Part shown: in pieces, positions 1 to 9,980 of the stretch
How positions within the stretch are numbered: position 1 is the first letter of the stretch
Layout of the letters: every line of letters begins with the position of its first letter
NCBI GenBank assembly: GCA_002812745.2
Contig: NCSJ02000256.1
Coordinates: 1 to 61,996 of the forward strand
DNA: 61,996 nt
Origin: Scytalidium lignicola
Lineage: Eukaryota > Ascomycota > Leotiomycetes
Reading direction: 5' to 3'
Made by a program: the position numbers and the translations under genes
Notes under the pieces: generated by a model
Told to the model about the DNA's origin: nothing
Database searches by the model: none
Seen by the model: the letters and a program-made list of their open reading frames with translations, nothing else

Positions 1-1445
1 CCCAAAAACCTTCACCCCCATCCCGCCAACAGGTCTCTTCCCCTCCTCCGCTTTCCCCCTTCGCGACTCCCGCTCAATAACATACACCGGCTCCCCAACA
101 ACCCCATTCCCTTCCTCCTTCGTTCCCTCGCGTGAACTCCGCAGGTCCCACACTCGACATGTCCCATCGTGGCTTCCGGATACCAGGCCATAGCTGCTTT
201 CTGGATCGGGCGCTAGGGAGACGATTTTATTCATGTGGCCGCGGAGAGTCATGACTTGCGTCGTCGTGACCGAGACGCGCGGGTCAATCAGCGTGATGTG
301 TCTTGCGCTCGTGCCTGCTGCGAGGAGTTGGTGGCTTATCCCCGGTAATGCAGTTAGGGAGAGAAGGGGGTGGGAGGTTGTTCTAGTATCGACTGTTGTG
401 GAGGTTGTCAGGTCCCAGGTACGGATTGTGTGGTCCTGAGATGTGGAATAGGCGACGGTTGGATCGAGTGGGTTGAAGATTGCGGCTGTGGCGGGGGATA
501 TGTGGCCTTGTATTAGAGAGAGGGGCCCGCGTTGTGGTGTTGAGGTTGAGGTTGTTAGTTTCCGGCGCTTGGCTGTTGGTGCGGAGGTGAGTAGTTCGGA
601 AGGAGCTGCTGGGGCGGAGGATTTGGATGTCGTCCAGAGTCCGATGGTGCCGTCTGTGGATGCTGAGAGGATTCGGTTCGTGGGTCCGTGGACGTCGATT
701 GAGTCGATGCTGCCTTTGTGACCGTAGAGTTCTAGGATTGGTTTCAAATCGCCGGAGAAATGGTCCTCGGCTTCTGAATATTTCCACACTCGTATTGTTC
801 GGTCGAATCCTGAGGAGGCGATCTGTGTGGGTGATATAAACTTCGCGGCTTTGATGCTCGATGTGTGGCCCCCGGCACTGGATGGAGTTGAGGTTGCAAT
901 TGTCTGTCCCGATTTATTCCAAACACGCAGCAGTCCATCATAAGAACCGGAAAGAATGCGCTCCTGCCCTGGAATCACCTCGCTTTTGCTCCATTTTGCT
1001 GCGGCAGAACTTCCAGATAGCACGTCGACACAACTGACCCAGTCATCATGCTCAAAGCTGGCTTCATACAACGGTGGAATTAAACTCCTGGTATACTGCA
1101 GGGTTAATGTGGTTTCCGAGGATAATCCATTCGCGGTGAGATATTCTTCTACGGTCGTTTGGAGGAATGCGCCGTTGATGAGGAAGTCGAAAGGGATTGG
1201 TGCGGAGGTGTTGAGCATAGCCTCCGAATTGAGGATCTGCGACAATCCATATCTGCGAACATCTAGAAAAAGTCATATATTAGCAAACAATATAGGAAAA
1301 TTAGAAACCACCACCTACTTGTAGGGACGAGCAGCTGCCGTTTGGTTTCTGGCAACTCAATGTCTGGGGAATTCGTTGTGAAATGCACCCGAATTTGGCC
1401 ATATCGATCGGTCTGGGCACCAGTCTCAGTCATGGAGACATCCAT
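1..1445 (-). CDS. ytm1: Ribosome biogenesis protein YTM1 (WDR12), C-terminus beyond the window
   Basis: YTM1 works with Erb1 and Nop7 (PeBoW complex) in maturation of the 60S ribosomal subunit in the nucleolus. The first exon (1319-1445) starts [12 protein letters not shown] and carries the beginning of the NLE domain (QIRVHFTT...PDIELPE). A 56-bp intron (1263-1318, GTAGGT...TTCTAG) joins it in frame to [12 protein letters not shown], the expected continuation. After that the frame stays open to base 1 and shows WD40 repeats ending in motifs such as [35 protein letters not shown] and [10 protein letters not shown] serine/proline-rich and basic insert (PTAKRRKL) lies between repeats, as in fungal YTM1. 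The last repeat and stop codon lie outside the window. Identification is by family recognition. No damage is visible. Confidence 0.93.
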
Positions 1446-2346
1446 TGTGAGCGTATTTCCTTGAATCCGTGGGTATCAGCGAAGGAGGGGAAGCTTGCGA
1501 TACGGCTTGAAGTTTCCTTTCGCAAATGTCGAAAACATTTTACGGTTGCCGACAAAGTTCAAATAGGCAACTTAGCCTTGCTGACAAGGCTGAACACACA
1601 CTGTCCCTACTACTTCTAAAATTCTATACGAGTGAAATCTTATCGGAAAATCATGATAAAGAAGTATACACTTACAATTTCAGGCAATAACAAAGAAGCT
1701 AATTAGAGCGAGTAATTTTGTCACATAGGTCTACTTGCTACAAGACGACCAGATCCGGCAAAAAGGTTGGAGTCGCTGGGAGTGAAATTATTAGAAAGGT
1801 TCTTCACGAATGTGTATTTGATCTCACATTATATAGCTACAAATAATAAGGAATAAAGGGAATAAGTATGTGACGTAAGTCTGTATGGTAGCTGTTCCAA
1901 TGAAACTGCTATTACAGTTATCATCCTTAGCGCGTACGAGGCTAATGGTGATAGTGGATTGGGACAATATTCTCGACTTACTTATTTCAAATTTACCATT
2001 CCCCCAGCATGCTCCAGGGTCGATACAGATTGGTCTTAAAGCTCCCCATCCTCCACTTCTGCTACCTCTACCGCCCGGACTAAGGTGGTGGAAGGAACAT
2101 TTCACTCAACTTGTCTAAACCGGGCATATATTAGTTTTGAGCTGTGCAGCTGGAGATTTACGCTGTAAAGTACGTCTATGTGCTTTTGAACGGCTGATAT
2201 TTTAGAGTATTATCTATATATAGGATCTTCAATATAACTCATAAGAGAAAGCAAGTTGTAGGCGTTTATTTATCGAAATACAGAAAGCGATTTTTGTATA
2301 GACTTAGTTGGAGTCCACTATATTTTCTCCTTTGATGCATTCGTAA
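1446..2346. other. Intergenic, no gene recognised
   Basis: About 900 bases between the 5' end of YTM1 and the 3' end of the Tse2-like gene. Short open frames on both strands show no recognisable protein. It contains the YTM1 promoter side, and nothing else can be supported. Confidence 0.5.
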
Positions 2347-3054
2347 CTAGCCTATGAATGTGTTGCTATCTATCATTGATTTAAAGTGGTTTCGTTTTTT
2401 AGATAACAGTGCAGGGGATTTATAAGTTGGTATCCATTGCGTTGGCGTATATATAGTCCCATTTGATTGAAGAAATTGCGTTAGTTTTTGATTAAGATCT
2501 ACAACACCATTTACTTATTATAATATCAATTGGGCTAAAATATTTGCATTTACCTTCAAGACTCATTTTCACGGCAGGTTGTAATGAATAATGATCTGTA
2601 TGCTCGTGCACTAAAATCAAATCATCAGGAAGTGTTGTGTCTATAGCAAGAGTACACAGATTAGCCAAGTATGTAATTAGTATATATCTACAGGATAATC
2701 TACCCTTTGGAACAGAAAACACTACCCAATCGCTCCCAGTCAACCTCCTGACCAAGCCTTGTTGATATCGCCCGTTAGGACGCATGGAGGCACCATTTGG
2801 CACTAGAAGCTGTATCAGATATATAAGAAAAAGTACAATGAGATACAATATCACTCACATTGGTAAGTTGCCTTATCTAATGCTTTAGGCAACACATCTC
2901 TGTTATATGTATATAGATCAAAGATTTTTGATCTTTGTGAGGGATACGGAGCCCACTCTCTGAGTGAGATTTTAGGGCCTTTATTGACGCGAAATATTTC
3001 CAGGGGAACAGTTTTGAAGGAAGCAATAAATGAAGTTGCACGACGATGTGTCAT
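2347..3054 (-). CDS. Tse2-like putative ADP-ribosyltransferase, 177 aa, four exons
   Basis: Exons 2859-3054, 2704-2802, 2554-2640 and 2347-2498 join through three GT...AG introns (56, 63 and 55 bp) into an intact frame of 178 codons including the stop. Key motifs are PNGASMRPN at about residues 67-75, LILVHEHTDHYSLQ at about 105-118, and LNQKLTQFL just after the last intron. I recognise this arrangement as the fungal branch of the Tse2 ADP-ribosyltransferase family. Tse2 itself is a Pseudomonas type VI secretion effector that poisons cells from inside. No signal peptide is visible, so the product would stay in the cytoplasm unless exported by an unusual route. No gene resembling an immunity partner is adjacent; the neighbours are YTM1 and a broken glucanase. 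Function in fungi is unknown. The family call rests on remembered motifs, not on a search. Confidence 0.68.
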
Positions 3055-3183
3055 CTTGCATGTACCTTAAAATCGTCGAAGAAATGTAAACAACGTACCA
3101 AACAAGTGAAATTAAGGTTGGGTGTTTCCAATGATAGGATTGTGGACTGAGGCAGCATCACACTCTGTCTGTACCACCTTGAG

Positions 3184-3734
3184 ATCTGTATTTTCGGAAT
3201 TTACAACTTCAATGGCTACGTTGGAACTGTTCCAGACGACCTCTCTAACCCACTAGGACACAGCGACCTAGTTTCTCTAACAGCTGGCTTACACGTCAGC
3301 ACCTGCTCTACAAATACATTCCTTAAAACTGCTACTCAGCCAGCACATCTACTAACACCACCTCTGCTCAGACAACGACTACTACAGCAGGTGGCAACCC
3401 TTCTCCAACCACCACAACTACTACTCGTACCCCGACTACTACTACCACAACCGCTCAGCCAACAACCGCTTCCGCAACTCCACCACCAGGTGAAGTCTTC
3501 ATAGCAGGCACTGGAGTAGTCAACTACCTCGGACTCTGTTACTTCTGCTGCAGCTTTGGTTACTGTCCTCCAGGATCATGCACCTGCACAGCTTACGGTG
3601 CTCAAGTCTCACCTCCAGCAGCTAATAGAAGGGATAGAGTTCCGATCGCTGAAGAAGATGATAGCTAACTTAGTCTTTGTAGTTATGCTTGTAGCTATAG
3701 ACACTGTCCCCCAAGTGCTTACCAGTATGTGTAG
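3184..3734 (+). pseudogene. Broken 3' end of a GH71 alpha-1,3-glucanase (mutanase)
   Basis: A first segment reads IYNFNGYVGTVP and LTAGLHVSTCSTNTFLKTAT, typical of the end of the GH71 catalytic region and its linker. After a frame change near 3330-3350 a Thr/Pro-rich linker follows, then the cysteine-rich tail YLGLCYFCCSFGYCPPGSC. A TAA at 3666-3668 interrupts the next repeat (LSLCSYACSYRHCPPS), which would otherwise end at the TAG at 3732-3734. Such tails occur on fungal alpha-1,3-glucanases that trim cell-wall alpha-glucan. The N-terminal catalytic part is absent upstream, where the Tse2-like gene sits head to head. One frame break, one nonsense codon and 5' truncation make this a relic. 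Confidence 0.6.
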
Positions 3735-4730
3735 ATTGTGGAAGCAGCGTTATTTAATGATAGGGAAAAGGAGTTTGTTGTGGTAACTTGATACTAAAAA
3801 GGATGAGAATCTTGAAGAAAATGAAAAGCATGTTGACGTAAAATGAGAGATAAGAAAATAAGTGATGAAATAAAAGAGCATTGGATAGTTTTTGTATTTT
3901 TAGTTCCATTTATTCACATCTCAACCTTACGTATATATTTACAAGGAGTCTTATCAGCGTTCCAAATACTCTAAACGTGGCACCATGAATTAACCTTTGG
4001 ACAAGGTGTAGCCATCTGGAGGCTTACTGGCTTGTTCTTCCTGGCTGCTGCACCTGTATCAAATTCCCGATCAAAAATTCGTGTTGTCCCACAACGACAA
4101 GTGAAGATCAATACAGTAAAAGATTCGATGCGTCATCCCCTATTCAGAAGCTATAAAGGCCTCATTTAAAGGGGGATACTTAAATCCACTTGAAATTGTT
4201 GAACAGGCTACGGCTACTGATATCATTGGTACGTACGCGAGTCACAGTATGAATTTCAACTATCATAACAACTAGCTAATAACAGCTACAGCTGGGGAAA
4301 TACACCCATATCATATACGCACCTGTAAACGTACGTTTCATGTGAAAATGTCTCACAGGTATGATAATTGCCCCGACTCCGACTCCATGACTTCATATGG
4401 CTTGTCACGTGAGTGTATCAAATACCTGAGGCTACAACAGAAATTACTACAGCATCTTAAAGCCTCAGGCACTGATATTTATGAATGGTTAAGTGCATTT
4501 AGTTCTTAAAGTACTTGCTTGTACCTTTCCTTATTAAAGGCCAAATAAATATTTACAGCAACGATTATAATAAATTTAGCTTACATTTATTAGATGCCCA
4601 AAAGCTAGCTAATTATGACCGTCAGTTAAAATTGCCTAAAGTTTAAATATACTTTATGGCCTGCTGTTTTGTGCGAGGCTATACTTGTATAAACATCGGC
4701 AAAGTGGATTTAGCTAACTAGCAAGTGGAT
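3735..4730. other. Intergenic, no gene recognised
   Basis: Nearly 1 kb without a supportable gene. A stretch around 4230-4290 looks like a short intron (GTACGTACG ... CTAATAACAG), so a decayed gene may have been here, but the flanking frames match nothing I know. Confidence 0.4.
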
Positions 4731-6875
4731 TTAGCTGGGTACGATTGGAAGATTCAAAAAGATGACGCATAATAAAATTAGCCTGCGTGGAAGAGTAGAA
4801 ATTATTCGACGTTGAAATTGTGATAACCGAGGAAAATATCTCTCGAGCCGGAAGCGTATTGGTCGGCGCTTCATACACCCTATAGCGTAGCTGAATAGAA
4901 GTGTGATAGATATATATATCTGCCAAGATTCAAAATTGGCAATGAATGTGATTACAGTCTTGGATCCGACTCCTGCGGTGAAAGCGATGAGTTCAATGCC
5001 GAGCTCCAGAGCCAGGAGAAACATGCAAATGACCATGTCAATATACCACTCATCGGTGTAGAAGTCATGGTTATAGAGAGCCTCAGCGGGCCATAGCTGT
5101 ATGGTGCTTTGGGGTGGTGATGTTTCGGATGGTGGATTTCCTTGAGGCGAGCGAGAATGGCGTCTAGTGACTATGCTGGGTGCATTTTCAGCATTGGAGC
5201 CAAGGTTGTACTCCATGTTGACGAGATCAGTTCCGGTTCTTCGAGTCATCTCAAAATCAGTAGTTCTTTCCAGTTCAGTGTATGGATCTGTGTAAAGAGG
5301 AAGATTTTGAGACGGTTGCATGGTTAACGATGATCTGTTGGAATCTGGTGCTTCAACCGCAACGGCTGTCGTATTATCTTCCGTAGTAGCTTCTTCGGTT
5401 ACTGGATTTGAACTGGCTGAGGCGGTATTGGTAGATTTGGGCTTTCCCAGGCCTTTATGCTTGTTTAGTCTCAAACATTTCCCCAGGAATCAGATAATTA
5501 CATCACATACCTAAGACGCCTTCAGCAAGGCTGAGTAGAGGGAGAATCAAGAGAAGGGTGGGCACCAATTGTCCAAACCCCCAGAAGTTCTCCTGTAGTA
5601 CTACTTCTCTTTGACTATCATCTACTGCTGCCACGTTCGAGTCTGCTAGATTTCTGATGTTGAATATTCTCACTGTTCCCCAAGCCAAAGAGAACAATAA
5701 CCAAGACATCTATACGTTTGTTAACTCATACTACAAAAAACCGCATAAAGTCAACAAACCTTCCATAACATAGATTCAGCAAGATCATAAACAGCTCTTG
5801 CAAAAACTATAAAGGTGATGAGAATGCAGTGGCAGACAAAGTAGATGCGCTGCTTTGGTATTAACTTGGGATTGTTAAACCGATCTTCTAAATTTCTCGC
5901 AAGACGTTTACACGTTTGTGCCGGTTTGTGCCTTAACCACGCTTTCGCAAAATTCGAACTGCCGCGGAAGAGTTTTAACGCTTTTGTGAAGGAGCTACTG
6001 ATCAGCACTACTTCGGATGCAATCATTGAGAGAAAGTCCGTATTATCTGGGCCTATAAAAGTTTCCTTCTTAGGCATTTCTGAAAAACAACATTTTGCCG
6101 GTGATCCTGCTGCTTCTGGGGTAAATGACCAATAGGGAATATTGGAACCATACGGGGCTGTAGTCCGTGTGTAATTATACTGTCTAGCATCCTGCAGCCC
6201 ACACGCCCCACCAGTCGGAACAAGTGCGACGGCTAGTATAACCACAAGAAGTAGCATAAGAACCAGCCTCAGCATCCGAATACCACGGTTATCATGAATA
6301 TATCTGCGAAGGAATGTCAGTGTAGTGAGATGCGTCACTGATGAGAACCACGCCAGAAAGACAACTATATGCCAGTGGAAAATGGAAAGACCACAGCCAA
6401 CTTGTGAGAAGCCACTAGCAAGTATGGAGAGTCCTGCAACAATCTGCGTATCGCTCATTGCTAGGACAGCCTGACAAGAGTTTTAGCTCTTGTATTCAAC
6501 CGCAAGATGCTTGTCAACATATAATGTAGCACTCACATCTTTCAGAGGTCCTCCCCATTGTTCTGGCGGTTTCCAAAGCTTTCGCCAGATGTAAGACAGG
6601 ACTTGCTGATCGACAGGGTTTGTAGATTCATCGAGATGGGTATCTTTGACAAGCCGATGAGATATCGCAGAAGTAGCAATATAAATGCCATGTATGCAGT
6701 GCCTATAAAGCCAATAAAGACCTATATTTTATCAGAAACAGACAATTATGTACAGTTTTGACACCCCGAGGCTGAGACTCACCCCAATTCCCGAGATGTC
6801 GGGGTTTGGCTGTAAGGCTGGAGGCAATACGCTGGCATTGTGAATATATGAGCAATCAGGGCTAGTACATGCCAT
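4731..6875 (-). CDS. Fungal multi-pass membrane protein of unknown function, one frame break in exon 2
   Basis: Five exons: 6783-6875, 6537-6721, 5760-6470, 5511-5709 and 4731-5452, separated by 48-66-bp introns. The N-terminus carries a short Cys-containing extracellular stretch, then DISGIG and a first hydrophobic helix. The motif PEQWGGPLKD/AVLAMSDTQIV, a helix pair with WHIVVFLAWFSSVTHL, and a late GFGQLVPTLLLILPLLSLAEG helix are typical of a family often found near transporters. The C-terminal 240 residues are polar. Exon 2 needs one extra base near 6644 to keep frame between LLLLRYLIGLSK and DTHLDES; exon 2 is 185 nt where 186 is expected. Either the gene is recently broken or the base was missed in sequencing. 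A full-length paralogue lies at 53143-54889. No enzymatic motif is seen. Confidence 0.72.
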
Positions 6876-7876
6876 TCTAAAGATTCTCGAGCTATCGCGG
6901 TCCTAATACTGGATTGACTTCACCCCCAGGCGGAGATAAAACGGAGGCTCTACTGATCTATATAATTCACCGAGGTCGGCATGGGATTGCCCAGACTAGT
7001 CCAGCTGCCAGCAGCTAGGTTGAGCGGCCAGGAGGTCATCCTTTCCGTCCTAACAGAAGGATGCGGCTGACTTCGGTGAAGAAATCACCATTCACTACAC
7101 TGGAAAGACACCACAGGCCGCCAAGCCTCCCCGGCCCCATTCCAGACTCACACTGTAGCTAGAACCGTCCATACCTACAGCCTGTGGCGTTGTGACTCGC
7201 TATCTGTAAATAATCGGTAGACCATACAGGTTTCAGCTGAAATGCATCGCACCCAATCGAGACTAACCAACATTCTCTTTTTCTAGGTCAAGGCTGTGAA
7301 GAGTATATGGAATCTTTGTGTGGTCTGCAGCCTTGTGCATAACCCTAATACACTTCGATGGAAGAGCACCTTTATTATGCCTCGTAATTATAATGAACTC
7401 TAGATAATGTGAAAGTTTCACCATATATAATTAGAAGGTATTCTAGTACAAATGTGAAGCTAATACTAGCAATTGTGTGTATATTTAAGTAAAACCTTAG
7501 ATCATTATATCATCAAATAGATTGAGATATCTTAAGTGCGGGTACAGCCACTCAGGTAAAGGTACTTTGGTTCTGGAATTCTTTTTTCATTGAAGAGTGC
7601 CGTAATTAAATGTAAGTAGTTGTAGTGGTCTAATCTTACCAATCATATAACAGTAAAGGCCCAAGCCGTATTGAAATGCCTCAATATAATATTTCTGCAG
7701 TAAGTGTATTCAATAATTTTGGATTATAAAATATTTAGACAGCAGAGCAGTATATGATATTACGTATACACTCCACATCTAGCGGAGATCCATGGAGAAG
7801 TACAGAGGTAGAAAATATATGTAAAATATAGTTCTTGAAAAATGCTGCAATGATACAGCAGTTCCGCATCCTCTAG
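6876..7876. other. Intergenic, no gene recognised
   Basis: 1 kb between the membrane-protein start and the decayed repeat gene. The first 300 bases are moderately G+C-rich and would hold the promoter; the rest is A+T-rich with nothing recognisable. Confidence 0.5.
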
Positions 7877-9957
7877 CTAAGTGCAACGTTTACGCACCGA
7901 CAATGTTAATGACTGCCAGTTCTCTAAAATAATGCATCCCTCGGATGGCGGCAAATTACAGTTAGAATCAATGTTTCTAAAGTTTGCTACTGGGTTACCG
8001 TCACACTGTCCGTCTGTATCGAACATATTCAGTAAGAGATCGCTGGGCCAGCCATTCTGCAAACAGAACGATCTGAACCCGCTAAATATGTTTCTGCATG
8101 GCGATGTACCTTCGCCCCCAAAGCTAACAGGAGATCCTCCAGCATTTCCACAGTCATCGTCAGTCCAGACTTGAAGATTCCATAGACCACCGCTTGGTGG
8201 CGGAGGAGGAGGAGGAGGCGGGGGAGGATCTTGTGGATTTGCGGTTCCTTGGAACCAGAAGCTATTGACAAGAGATATCGTATCGCACACGGCATTATTT
8301 GATAGATCAACTTGTGATATACTACCTTAGCAGTTATCTCCCGAGAATGTCTGGATATGGACACCACGCCCAAAAAAGTTCTGTCCCACAGCTTGGGTTA
8401 AACTATTAAAGGGTTTGTTTGAGTTATGACATTCGCCAACAGTACCAACAGTTATAGTTTCGAAAGAGTGGCAACAACCTCCGTTGGAAAGTTTCAAAGT
8501 AATCTTACTATCTCCTAGGATTGGAGCTTGAAGAGGTTCGTATGAAGGAGGTGGTGGCGGTGATGAAGCTGCCGGCGTTACAACCTTGAAGCTGTTCACG
8601 TTGCTCCCCATCGTATCACACATTGGGTTATTCGTCGGAGTCCACTGGAAGAAGCCCGAAGAACCTTAGTTATTGTCTGAGTGCATTTGAAGCTTTAGGC
8701 ACCTGTTGAAAAGATTTTGCCTAACAGCTTGCGTGAACATGTTGAAAGGTTGATTAGAGCTATGACAAGTATTGAGGTTTCCGAGAGTAATAGTTTCAAA
8801 CGATGTGCAATAACCACCTTGGGATAGTTTCAAAGTAATTGTGTTATCAGATGGATTCTGAGCTTGTAAAGGCTCACATGAAGGCGGAGGTGGGAGGAAG
8901 TGGTGAAGCTACCATAATACTTAGCCATTGATGGCCGTCTCCATCTCCATTACCTAAACAAAGATTGTTATTAGATAAATCTCTAATTCCAGTCCCCCCT
9001 TGGCAGTTTTGTTGTTCAAATAAATGAATGGTGTTGCCTCGCCCGAAGAGGTTTTGGCCAACACCTTGAACTATACCAAGCAAAAGGTTCATTGGAGTTG
9101 TGGCAAGAATTTAGATTTCCAATCTTGATTTGTTCGAATGGGGAACAGCAAGAAATGTCTGAAAAGAGCTCCAAAGTAACTGTACTTTCGGATGAGATAG
9201 GCGGAATAGTCTGATTGCAGACTGGAGGCGGAGGGGGTGGCGGAGGTGGAGGTGATGATACCATAAAACTAAGCCATGCACTATCCCCATTGGGTAAACA
9301 TAACTGGTTATTTGAGAGATCTCCTACTCCAGCTCCACCTTGGCAGTTTTGTTGTTCAAACAAATTGATTTTATTGCCTTGTCCAAAAAGATCTTGACCA
9401 ACCGCTTGAATCGCACTAGCAAAAGGCTGACTGGAATTATGGCACTCCAAGAATACCATCTCAAAATCCCTTAAGAAGTGCGGAATTTGATTAGGGACGC
9501 AAGTGGTGTCAGGGCCATTGCTGTGGAATGTTTTGCTAACGTTCACCCATACATACCGATCATCTCGAAAAGGCTCTTTTACTAGCCTATTAAATCCTTT
9601 ATGCACACTAGGCTGGGATATGGTATCATTGTTTCTCTGCATGAGACTTATTATATTGGTTCCATTGAATAGATTTGAGGCATCTTGAATGCCGATTTAT
9701 AGAGCCTCCAAGGGCTTTGCTTACTGAAAGAATCCAAAGGCCTCCCCCCCTCTAGTAATAATTCGCAAAGGTTTTGAAATAAAGCTAGAAACAGTGACCC
9801 TTTGCAGCAGCTTTCCTGCAAAGCTGCAACATATATCGCAACTGTCAAAAAATAAAAAGCAAAGTGCCATCGTAGGAGGTCCTGTATGCAGAAAATAATA
9901 GTTGCAAACAATATATGATCCAGATAATGATGCTGGTATAGTTGACATGGCATCCAA
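7877..9957 (-). pseudogene. Decayed gene of repeated Cys/Pro-rich modules, probably once secreted
   Basis: Reading minus, an N-terminal part (9957 to about 9505) is followed by four related modules of roughly 100 residues (about 9500-9225, 9220-8890, 8890-8600 and 8600-8290) and a different last Cys-rich domain (8190-7877). Modules share CHNSN.PF, QAVGQ.LFG.G, LFEQQNCQGG, DLSNN.LC and end in polyproline. Breaks: TAA at 8327-8329 and 8666-8668 where the consensus has Gln, TAA at 9721-9723 and 9697-9699, and one-base shifts inside module 2 (near 9080) and at its end (near 8890). The final domain (WTDDDCGNAGG, GFRSFCLQNGWP) resembles small secreted Cys-rich fungal proteins. The function of the intact ancestor is unknown to me. 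At least four stop codons make a working product unlikely. Confidence 0.62.
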
Positions 9958-9980
9958 ATCTGAGATAGCAACGGTAATCG

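Noticed and set aside
383..787. 134-codon minus-strand frame rich in Arg, Pro and Thr
   Set aside because: It is another phase of YTM1, whose real frame with WD40 repeats covers the same bases.
6558..6761. Plus-strand 67-codon frame
   Set aside because: Antisense to exon 2 of the membrane-protein gene, which matches its paralogue.
8160..9260. Tandem modules considered as a CRISPR-like or minisatellite array
   Set aside because: The repeats are protein modules of about 300 bases with coding constraint, not short identical repeats with spacers.
9215..9397. Gly-rich plus-strand frame
   Set aside because: Antisense to the polyproline linker of the decayed modular gene.
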